A stretch of DNA of 64,000 nucleotides from Aurelia coerulea (Eukaryota; Cnidaria; Scyphozoa; Semaeostomeae; Ulmaridae), in contig CM076943.1 of the NCBI GenBank assembly GCA_039566865.1, positions 39,564,663-39,628,662 of the forward strand, in the 5' to 3' direction. The notes under the pieces are model-generated. The model was not told where the DNA came from. It was given only the letters and a program-made list of their open reading frames with translations, and did no database searches. How positions within the stretch are numbered: the first letter of the stretch is position 1; each line of letters begins with the position of its first letter. The position numbers and the translations under genes were made by a program. Shown here piece after piece: positions 13,101 through 25,100 of this stretch.

Positions 13101-16100
13101 AACGCTGCACGAGACAAGCTATCTATCATCACTATTCTTTTCCACGTGTATATTCTAGGCTTTAAAGGACATCGAGCAAAAAGGCGTCGGATCTTAACAG
13201 GGGCGGATCCAGCCCAAAATCGGATGTACGCACTGACGAGCGCGAAGGGCGAGCACAACGGGGTCCGCCCCCGGAAAATTTTTGGGGCCACGCCCTTCAG
13301 ACTCTCGGACAACGCCCCTTTTTCAATTTTTTCACGGAAACGCCCTATCAGATAAAAAGGGAGTTTCTTACACACAGACGGGAGCTACTTTTCCAAATTC
13401 CTTGTCTCGTAAATCCTATTATCAAGTAAGCTCAAAACAACATCATAGACTACAACAAACTTTTGTCTCCCATACATAACTTCTTTGAAATGGGCCTATT
13501 ATGTCTGCAACACAACGTCTTTTATTTTGTTTGAAATTGAATGAATTAAATTACTGGTGATAATAAGTAACCTTTAAACAACATGGAAATGTTTAAACAA
13601 AATAGCTGCTTACCAAAAACAAGAAATTCATCCTGTTGAACTTTTTGATGGGATTCTCATTCAGTCAAAAGAGCAGAGGAGACGGAACATATCATCACCG
13701 GTTCTTGCTTGCAATTTGCAAATCATATTAAAATGCCTTGTGCTGTTAAGATGAGCAGTTTTGAGCGCTCTTGCAAATAAAGAACAACCTCCTCTCCTTG
13801 GTTTCCAACTTGGTTTCCATCATCATGCGATTAAAACAACAACACTTCTTTTTCACCAGACAGGATTATGATTGTTTATATCTTCATGATCAAATTCGTC
13901 ATTTAGGCCATGCACGAGACAGGAAAGAAATTTTCTCCTAGAACGAGGTTAGCCCTTTAGTGGGTGGTCGTGTGACAGGGACTTCATATAATATTGGCCA
14001 TTCCCAGGACGTGCTTCCGCATTTTCGCCGTCAAGCTTTTCCTATACATTTCTATTGCGTTGCTAAAAAGCATCGGTCGCCTCATGTGCTTACAAAAATC
14101 ATCCCTGAAAAGTTGGTACTGCTTTTCCATTCATCTCATATGTCAGCGCAGTTTCTTAATTCATCCGAGGTCGCACACAATTTATGCACAGATTCGCCTT
14201 TGTTGAAGTAATTTATTCGGAACTTGATGCTTATTACGAATTTATGCAGACACAAAGTTTCAGAAACGAGGTTTGTGGAGGTGTGGCTCTCCACCGCAGT
14301 ACCGTTCAATATCCTCCATGATGAAGCAATTCGTGTTTGGAACTTGAGGGACTCGACCGACTAAAGGATTGAGTTGGCGAAATAGAAATATCGAGCATAA
14401 ATGTTCTGAGAATTTGCTGAGGATTTCATTAAACTGAAAGAAAAAGGTTCGCCGCCATTTATAAAGTTCTCATAGAATTTCTTTCTTAAAACTTGAACTA
14501 GCAAAAGAGACATGCTTACGCAAGCACAGTGCGAACGTCTGGATCCGCCCCTGCTTAAGGTTACTGTAACTGTTCAGACGACAAATTTTCGATTGTTCGT
14601 TTTTGCCATAATCTGATGGTAAAAGTGTTTGAGGACTGTTTAAACCAACTCACTTCCAGAAATAGTCACAATTACTTAGAAATTTGAGCATTTTAAAAGG
14701 AGCAATCATGTTTCTCAAAAATTGCGGGAATATACATTAGGGGATTAAAGTAAACTCACTTGACCTTGCAGCTATGCTCATGACATCCCGTGCTGCTATG
14801 TTATTGATATAATGCTTTACCAAGACAGCACTTAAGCCTTATTGCTTGACCTTTCATGCATAATCGTATTTCCGCAATTTTTGCTTCATTTTGATAAAAT
14901 CCTGATTTCTCGAAACAGGATTCCGGAGTATTGGTAGGTAATAAAAAATCTTTGTGTACCCAACAGGCCAATCGAATTGCTTGAAACTTGGCACACAGGG
15001 TCACAAAGCATATAACTACGAAACCGTGTCAGCGATCTGTGATAGATCTACTGGTCCGATTTTTACAAGGGTCTGAAAGTTAAAAAAGACATTTAAGACA
15101 TTTACATTTATTTAAAATGATATCATTTCAAGACAATACCTTTTATTAAAAATTCGTGACAAGGTTTTGCAGTTCAGGGCCTCAAGTCTTTGGTAAATAG
15201 ATAGTCGTGGTCCAACGATTATCATTGGGGAACACAAAGATTTTTTCCCAAGGGTGGTCGATTTTGCCTAAAATCTCAAACAAATCATTCTTGATTTTAT
15301 TGAATCAACTGAATATATATTCATGATATTCTGCGTTTAATTCTGCGTCGAATGATTCATAAGTTTGTTTGGTATATTTTGACGAACGGCCGTGGTAATT
15401 GGAGTTTCTTAATCGCCGCCTGAACGGTTACAGTAACCTTAAGAAATGTTTGCACAGATAGTTATTGCATCAGCTCTCCATCAGCCCGTTGATGTATGAG
15501 CGCAAAAGTTTGAGCTACACTCTCAAGTCAAACACAACTCCCTGGAAGAACAGCAGTGATTAAGTTTTATAGGGATGTAGGTTTTTATTAATAAGGCTTT
15601 TGTCGTTGCAAATAGATGTTATATATACGCTGAATGGTTAATTTGTATATAAATAATATTAATAAAAATATGAACTCCGAGTACTGTACTATCATTGTTC
15701 CACAGGCTGTGGGAAACCCTAAACTTGAAAATTTGTTTGATACATGGATCTTTGCAGTTTATTTCGTTTCTGACATATAAAGATATCAAGTAACACGTTT
15801 AATCTCCACGCGTGACAGATTGAAGTGAACTAAACAGAGCCATTATGAAGAATTCTCTTCGAGGGGTTTCCGTCTGAGTGGCATAATTGCTCCAGAGCCC
15901 TCAAGCTCACGTCAATCTGCCACCACGCATGGGATGTAAATGGCGCCTTTGCAAGAGAGGTAGAGACATAAACATAAATTAAGACTATGCCGATGTATCA
16001 AATGCAAATCTATATTTTACATTCAAAGTTTCCTGTAGCCCATGATTGTTCATTAGAGATTTTTGATATCTTGATCAATTTCGGAATTACAGCGTCACTT

Positions 16101-19100
16101 GTATATCATCAAATTTCGATACTTTGACGTCATCAAATTGGTAAATCATCAACCATATTGTAGAACTTGATAAACTTTGCTTTCAGGGCATGCTTCCCTT
16201 TGCGAATCAATTTAGACCACCAGAACTTAAATATTTTAACATTGTTTGCTTATAGCCCTTGTATCTGCATCTGTATGGTATGTGTATGAAAATGAATAGT
16301 ATAATCTTGTTTTGAAATGCTTTCACAAGCATCAATCACTGTGGAGTAAAATGATCATTCATCTCAATTATTAGAATGAACTGGGATATAAATCTATTCA
16401 GGGAATGCCTTCCTTTGCGAATCAATTTAGACCAATAGAACTTTAATATTCTAATATTTTTTGCTTTGTATGTATGTATGTATGTATGTATGTAAAATTT
16501 CGCCATCAAAATAAAAATGAAAAATAACAGATTCAGAAAAAAAAGATCTAATTACAATATTTACAAGTTTGAAAAAATTACAGGCAAAAGTTACATATCT
16601 AATTTAAAATCTAATTTAACAAAAAACACCCCATGGTTAAAGATGGCAGGGATAGCATTAAAAGGTCAATGCGACCTTGTTTCCATAATGGTCCCTCTAG
16701 GAGTGCCCTTTGAAATTAAGAAAAAGACAAATTAGCGAGATAAACAGAGAAAGTTTTCATGAAAAACAGAAATTCATCTAGACCTGAAATAAAGCCTTTC
16801 TTAAGGATGATAAGTAAGCATGTCTGTAGGCTGTTTTTAGATTTCTAATAATATATGTAGGGACTATCATCAAGACTTTGGAGATCTTTAAAGAATTGAT
16901 CTTTGATTTTATGTTTGAAACTGTTGTTGTTTGTTGCAGATTTTAGTTCTGAGGGTAAACTGTTCCATATTCTAGGTCCTAAATATGAGAGACCATTTTG
17001 TCCTGTGTTGCTTTTTCGCAAAGGTTGAATTAGTTTGTTTTTAGATCTTCGAGTTACTCGGCTCTGGCCAACTGGTAAGAACATCTCTGACATATATGAT
17101 GGGGCTGCATTATCAAAAAAATTGAAAACCTTTGCAGCAGTGCATTGCTCAAACCTTTCTTTAGTGGGGAGCCAGTTTACAGTTTTGAATTCTTTTACTC
17201 CTATATGTGCTCTGTTACTCAGATCCAAGCAGAATCTGATACGTTTATTTTGAGCCGTCTGAATTTTTTTAGTTAATCTTTTATTCAACATTGGAAGCCA
17301 AGCGCTGCATGCAAAGTCAAAGTGGGGTCGAATTAGTGCATTTGCCAGTAATCTTCGAAGGGAAAGGTCAAGAAAATTTTGCTTTCTGTAAAGGAATCTG
17401 AGCCTGCCATTGATTTTACCAAGGGTCCTGGTTGCCATTGACTCGCCAGACAGGCCCCCATCAAGGACACAGCCAAGGTATGTGACTGATGTGTGTTGTT
17501 TGATCTCAATGTCACCTCTTCTAATGTCTAGTTTTTTACTGCCGGTTCGTTTATTTTTCCTACCAAAAAGTATCGATTTTGTTTTATCCTCCCCAAAATG
17601 TATGCTTAGTTTGTTGTCAACAAACCAATCGCAGAGGGAATTAAAATTTCTGTTCAGTTGTTTTTCTATTTCGTTGACGTCATTGTCTCCAAATACATAA
17701 CAGGAATCATCTGCATACAAAAGTAAATCACAGTCCACTGCTTGTGGCATGTCATTTACATATAAGAGAAAGATGAGTGGGCCCAAAATAGAGCCTTGTG
17801 GAACACCACACGATAATTCTCCGGGCGACGAGGAATCTTTGCCTATGTTTACATAGAAAGTTCGTTTTGTTAGGTATGATCGAAACCAGAATATTACTGA
17901 GTCAGCAAAGCCAAGATATTTCATTTTTTCTAGGAAAATCTCATGGTCGATTGTGTCAAACGCTTTTTGGAGATCGATCAATATCATGCCCGTAGACATA
18001 CTATTTTCCAATCCCTGTATGATTTTGTCGCTTAGATATGATAAGCATGTGTCCGTTGAGTGGAATGGACGAAAGCCAGACTGGTACCGATAAAGAATTT
18101 TGTTTTTATCTAGGTACTCTTGTACCTGCTCATGGACAATTTTTTCAATTACTTTAGAGATCTGCGGCAGATAGGTCGATAATTTTTTGGATCATCTTTG
18201 CTTCCCTTTTTAAAAAGAGGTTTCATTTTGGCTTGTTTCCAATCATCGGGAAAGCGTGCCAAGGAAATTGAAAGATTGCATAGCTCCGTCAATGGTGTAG
18301 CTAAAATTGGTGCACCATCTTTAAGGAATTTTCCTTCAAGATTATCAGGTCCTGCAGCTTTTGAAGGATTTATTCCCTCTAAAAGTTTGAGGACGTTATC
18401 ACGTTTTGCATGGTGAAGTGTAAAATTGTCAGTTTTGAGATTAAGGTTCTTGTAGTATTCTTTGACACTTTCTATGCCGAATTTACAGGGCGGATTTGGT
18501 AGCTTCTTTACAAGCTCTGAAGCCAAATTTGAAAAGAAGTTCTTAAAAATGTTGGAATTAATCTTATCATCGAAACAATGTTGTCCATCTGTCTTCAGGC
18601 AGATCTTTGAAGCTTTATCTTGCTTGGATGGAAGTCCAAGTGATTTTAGGCTCTTCCATAATTCTTTTGGCTTGCCAATATTTTCATTTAGTTTACCAAC
18701 TACATAATTTTTCTTTTTCTTTTTTATCAGAGATAAAACATTGTTTCGGGCTTTTCTAAAATTAGCATGATCAGTGTGACTTTTAGTCCTTTTAAATTTA
18801 GAAAGCAGCTTGTCACGAATCCTGATTCCTTCAAGGACTTCCTCATCCATCCATTCTTGAGTGTTGTTCCTCACACGAATCTCTTTCAATGGAGCAATCT
18901 CATCAATAACCGAAATAATCAATTTTATGAAGTGAGAATAAGCAGCATTGATATCAATAAAGTCAAAATATTTTGGGAATTTAATCAATTTGAGTTTTTT
19001 CAAAAGAATTTCTTTACTGTAATTTTTCATTGAGCGGATTTTGATGTATTTATGATCAAAATTCTTGGCTCTGGTACTTTTCTTTGTACAATAGATCATT

Positions 19101-22100
19101 TGGTGGTCAGATGAGCCCAAGTTGAGAACACCATGTTGGGAAACTTTTTGAGCCGAATTTGAAATTATATGATCTAATAGGGTTTCAGATTTTTCAGTTA
19201 TGCGTGTTGGTTCTTGGATTAGTTGTTCAAGTCCGTGGAGGGAGCAGAATTCTTTGTAGCGCTTGATCCCGTTAGAATTATTCCCTCTACCGCCAGTCAG
19301 GTCGATATTCAAGTCACCCAGTATAAAAACTTCTTGATTGTCAAAATTTTTTGTTTTTGAGACAGCAACATCAAGCTTTTTTTAGAAAACCACTTGAGTC
19401 GGGCGGTCTTTTAGCCCTTGTATCTGCATCTGCATCTGTATAGTTTGTGTATAGAAATGAAAGGTATAATCTTGTTTTGAAATGCTTAATATTGTTTGCG
19501 TATAACCCTTGCATATGCATCTTTACGGTATGTGTATAAAATGAATGGTATAATCTTGTTTTGAAATGCTTTCACAAGCAACTGTCACTGTCGAGTAAAA
19601 TGATCATTCATCTCAATCATGAAAATGAACTGGGATATAAATCTATTCAGGACATGCCTTCCTTTGCGAATCAATTTAGACCAATAGAACTTAAATATTT
19701 TAACATTGTTTGCTTATAGCGTATGTATCTGCATCTGTATGGTGTGTGTATGGAAATTAATGGTATAATCTTGTTTTGAAATGCTTTCACAAGCAACTGT
19801 CATTGTGGAGTAAAGTGATCATTCATTTAAAAGATACCTACCTTGAACAATAATTCATCAGTGACTGTGTACGTTCTTTCAAGTTTGCCGGAAAGGAAAT
19901 TGATTTCTTTTTGCAAAGATCGCGTGTCTGTTAAAACCTACGAAGAATGTGAATATTCAGCGGGGTTTGTCTTGTCAGGATTCATTAGTTAGTCAAACTA
20001 AACTTTACAGAGCCACCCTGGCACACGTCTATGCAGTATTGTGGATGTTGCAGAGCACTGTGGAGTGACAAACAATTCACAACGCAGCACAAAACCTAAA
20101 CATCGAAGTGACCCTAATCCATGTAATATGAAGTATATGTTCCGATAGGTTTACACCATAGCATGGCCAGCAAGCATGCTACTATGATGCACTCACTCGT
20201 CAACTCGTCACGTTAAAGGTGATCTGAAGCGAACATTTTTATTGATGCAATTGAATATGACTGTTGAATGATAAAGAATGTCATTCGAAAGTCTTTGATA
20301 CCTTGTTTCATTTTCGAGTTATCCACTATTTTGCATGATTGGCTGATGACGTTATTTTGATAGCAAAAAGTAAAGAAAGTATACAAGGTTGACTATGTTT
20401 ACAAAGGGAAATCGACTCAAAGAACTTTTCTTCAGTTAAAATGCCTTTCTAAACATCGTATCAATTCACGAGACGATTTCTATTACGTTTATTCAGCTCA
20501 CCTTACATTCTTTCAAAGATCAGAGACAGCTATATTTCCAAATATTATGGTAGTAATTTGCAAACGAAATGACGTCATCAGCTGGTACTTAAAATCAGTG
20601 GATAACTTGAAAACGAAATGAAATAGCAAAGAAATCTAAACAAGATTTTTTATCATTCGACAGTGCTGTTCATTTGCATCAATAAAAATTTCGCTTCAGG
20701 TCACCTTTAATCAACGCATCATTTATAACCCTGGGGGGGGGTACTTAGTATATTTTGCTGACGCCATGTGCACTCCTTTCCGGGTATCGTTTTCGCCTCT
20801 TTTTATGTACGAAGTAAAACGAGTACATATAGGAGTGAGGTGGTGTAACGCACTAACTCACTAACTAAGTCACGAACCAAGAACGCATTCCGCGAACCAG
20901 CTAAGAATGCCAAGAATGCAATCAGTTGCCAACAGCTGTGTTGTTGCTGCGCCTCCGCACCATCAGATCACGGCATTTGCTGAGACTTTTTTGGCAGAGC
21001 ACCAGGAAAACAAACCATTTGCACTAATTATTTTCGATGTCATGTGATCAACGAAAGTTCTAGAAGGAACGTTGTGACCCAGTCGATTCATGTCCAATTC
21101 GACCACAAATGAGCCCATTAACCATATTGCATGTTGCTCTCTTTACAAAAGTGTTGGCAGATTTTCAATTCAACAATTTTGGATAATGGAAGTAAATATG
21201 TTCAATGGTACCCGGACTTCTGCTTCGAAGCCAAATCCCACAATGACTACATTGCTTTTATGGCTCGTTCAATTCCCGCCCTGACCATCCCCCCCCCGGG
21301 ACACCCCCGGGTATTTGCACAAAAAATTTTCCCGGCCCCCGGGCATTTGACCCTACATTTTTCCCCGGCCCCCGGGCATTTGAGTAGCATTTGGCAAGAA
21401 CGAGAGCTTTTCCTTAAACAGTAACTGGGAATATAGCATTTTTCCAGTGCCCGGCCCCCGGGCATTTGACCATCAATTTTTCCCCGGCCCCCGGACATTT
21501 GAGCGAGGAATTTTTGTTGACCCCCGGGCTGCCCGGGGGGGATGGTCAGGGTAGGAATTGAACGAGACATTATGTGCCACCGCAGAGGTCGCCGCGTTCG
21601 ACCTCGAAGATACTTGCTACTTTCAAGGTTGAGTTGGGTTAGAGCTTCACTATCGTACACATTCCAAAATTCTTGAAAATCTATAGAAATATGGTAGATT
21701 CAGATTTTTCTAGAATAGCAAAAAGGTCTATTGTAGATCGCAGATGCTGTAACTGCTTTTGAAACCTGACACGGGACTGTTGACATCAGGCCTCAATCAA
21801 TAACTTGATGGGGTAAATAAACGTCTGGTATGAAATTTTACTTTCTTGGGGCAAATGTTACAGTTGAATCGAGTTGACTCTGTGCCACTGTGCAAGCATC
21901 AATCCACGGGAACATATGTTTTCCTTTTAGGTCGAACAAGGGATGCGAGGACCCCTTAAAAACTAGTTCTTGTGTGCTGAAGGACTGCCCCCTCCAGTAG
22001 AAAATAGAAATATGAAATAAGAAAGTATCGGAATTGCCGCAGCTTCGAAGAAGCTCATTGCTCCCATCTGAAGGTCACCATGTGCTCTTTCCTGTCTGCA

Positions 22101-25100
22101 ATGGTTATTTGGAAGAATTTACCCTAAGCTATTTTAAACTTTGTTCTGTACCAGCGTTCTTCGTACATGGCTAATGGGCCCCTTTAACTTCTAATGCCGG
22201 GTATCAAAAGAAGGCAATTTTTCTAAAGCCGGTTGTCAAAATTGTTATTTCATTGTTTTTCGACGAATTTTTACGTTTAGAGGAATGCTTTTAGCCGATT
22301 TTTACGTTTTGGGAAATGCTTTTCGACGATTTTTTCTAAAGCCGGCTATCATTTCGAGGGAAAATTTCTAAAGCCGGGTGAAAAATTTTTTCTTGGAGTG
22401 CACCCCCCCCGTACAATTGAAAGTCAAGTACCCCCCCCCCCCCCGGGTATATAACACATCAGAAAACATGGACAGCTAGACTGACTATGATCCATTGAAT
22501 ATGAAGTATATGTTCCGGTAAGTTTATACCATACTAGCTAAGGCTAGCAAGCATGCTACTATGACATACTCACTTCATCAACTCATCCTGTTAAAGAGAC
22601 GAATCTGTTTGAATAAATTTGATTACAACACAGCATAAAACATATTCAGATGGATTCCATCCTCCAACGAGGAAAAAATATGTGCCGATACATGTAAGTG
22701 TCATTGTTGTAAAGAAGGAAGCCAAGGTAATTTGCTCGTCGTTTTTACTTGTTTTGCAGGTTTTTGAGAGGAGCTTTCAGCAGCAAATCTCCCATATCCA
22801 TAGGACAAAATATCTAATTAAAACAGGGCAAATTACTGAATGTAGTTGAACATAGCGGCAATGAAACAAGACAAGTTTCAATATTATTGTTTTGGTATTC
22901 AGGGAGCAGCATTTTTTTCAAACACAGATCGTTTTATAGTCTGCTTCAAATTAGATGTCACCTGCAAGTGCTCGCGAATAGCAACAAAAAGAAGTGCTTT
23001 GCAAAAGAATTCTGTGTTATCGCAAATCTCAGGTGATATCCAATTTGAGACAGACTTTAGACGCACACGGTATGGGTTGTGATCTTACCTTGTTTATATC
23101 TTGCTTTTGTTTGTTGATATTTGCAACGATCTCACGAATCCTTCGTGTGTATGCTGATCTGTTGACATCTTTTGTCATCCGCTCATATTCTGCAACCTTA
23201 AAGGAGGAAGAAATCTCACTAGAATCCTGTCTACGGAGTTGCAGTGCAGGCATTGTGCACACTGAAACGGCAAGAATTCTCAAGAAGTTTAAACGATTCT
23301 CAAGAGTTTGATGAGAATTGTTGAATGAAATGAAAGACTGTAAACAATTTTAAATACGAATTCTTAAGCACTTGGAAGTTTTATCAAAAATTTTGAAGTG
23401 TTCTAAATAATTTGTAAGCAGAAAAGCAGAGATACTTTGCGCAAGGCCTGCACTGCAAAAGCTGAATTAATACCCCCCCCCCCTCCCACTCACTCTGAAA
23501 TTAAAAGCATCGAGTCATGTTAAGTAGACTGCGTGTACCCAAACTTCACGAATCTGCAGACTCATGGTTCTAAATGGCGCATCTGATTGGCTAACGTTTG
23601 TGTGAAGCGAAACTGATCACATGAGACACATTGTGGAACAGCAAGTCCTTTTAGTTCGTAAAGAGTGATAATTGATCTTTATCACATTGGTCACATGATA
23701 CACGGCAAAGCAGGTCTATTTATCATGATTCAATGCCTTTAAGTTGGTTCTAAATTAATGAAAGCAAGACAGCACAGGGCTGGAATCTTTGCAAAAATTT
23801 AAAATCATGTTGTTTCACAGTGACAGATGTTGTCATGTTGTCACAATTTTATCTTGTTGCCCTGTTCCTTCAACTGAATTGATCAACGGGAACCTCTTGT
23901 CATTCACCATAATGCCAGAGAAAGCATTTGGTATTGATATCATTATTATCAATACCAGTTTTACCAAAAACGTTTTCAAAGCCACGAGGTGGACGGAAAG
24001 CCCAGGGAGGGGGTACTCTGGTATATTCAGGATAGGGGTACTCAGGTTACTTTTTTGGGTCTAAAATTCGAGCCAGGACTATTTTTTGTGTCAATCATTT
24101 GTACAGTTATTTTTTGGGTTCCTGAAATTTTGGCTTACTTTTTTGGGTCTCAAATATGAGAAAAGGCAAACAAATTAGAAAAAATGTAATTTACAAACAA
24201 GATTAGAATCAAGTAAGATTACTAAAATAAACAATCTTAAATATCCAAATACATTATGAGAAATCTAATCTGTTCGGGCACTTTTCTGCAACTTTTGCGT
24301 TTGTAAGGTCGGAAATATTATTTTTTGGGGTCTATTTTCAAGTAAGAAATTATTTTTTTGGGTTGATGTGTTGCACCCCAGCCAGAGCACCCCTATCCTA
24401 AATAAACCTGAGTACCCCCTGGGACGGAAAGTTGCTGATCCTAGATGAATTTCTAAAATGAACTTATGTGAAACAACATTACCGTAAAAGCTCTATTAAG
24501 CACCGGGGGATTTATCGAATTTAGGAGACTCCAAAGGGTGTCTTGAAAGAGAGGGGCCTTATTCGAGAGGGGGCTTATTCAAAAAAGTCAAGTTTCTTTT
24601 GTTTGCTTGTCAAATCATTTTACATCGATTATGTACATTCTCTAGCTTACTATATACAAATGTACAAAGTAAACTAATCCAAATCGATGGATATATATAA
24701 TTACATAATAAATAAATATTTATAGGATATAATCAAGGATATAATGATAGCTGTTTAGTTCTTAAAAAAAACCTGCTTGAGGAGCATGACTTTATGAATC
24801 AACAACCGCAACAACAAACATTGACCAAATGATCTTTACAAAATGGTGGAAAATACAGCCCAGCTTCGAGCAGAAGTTAAAGCACAAGAAAGCCTGAAAC
24901 ATCCTTCATGTGTCAGAATCTCCAATGGTCAAATGCACACATCTGTTGGGGATACAAATCGTCAAAGTTCAAAGCAACGGTTATCTCCCAAAAAAGAAAC
25001 CTGTGATCATGCACAGAAAGCATGTTTGGTTTGTGGAAAGAATGTGGGCGAGTAATCCGGCCACAATCCAAACAAGAATTAGCAAAGAAACAAAGAGATT

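Larger units (their letters stand above)
16467..19410 (-). mobile_element. CR1/Jockey-like LINE, 5'-truncated, inserted in a 215-bp tandem repeat
   Basis: On the minus strand the element runs from the endonuclease C-terminal part through the complete reverse transcriptase to a 3' UTR of about 380 bp that ends in a (TACA)n tail (16,467-16,493 on the plus strand reads TGTATGTATG...). Both edges are exact: TTTGCTT on the left and TTAGCCCTTG on the right together restore the tandem repeat unit. The 5' end is cut inside the endonuclease domain, as is usual for target-primed reverse transcription. Confidence 0.93.

Noticed and set aside
13960..14211. Transposase for the hAT-like element
   Set aside because: The frame is only 83 codons and has neither the DDE nor the hAT dimerisation motifs.
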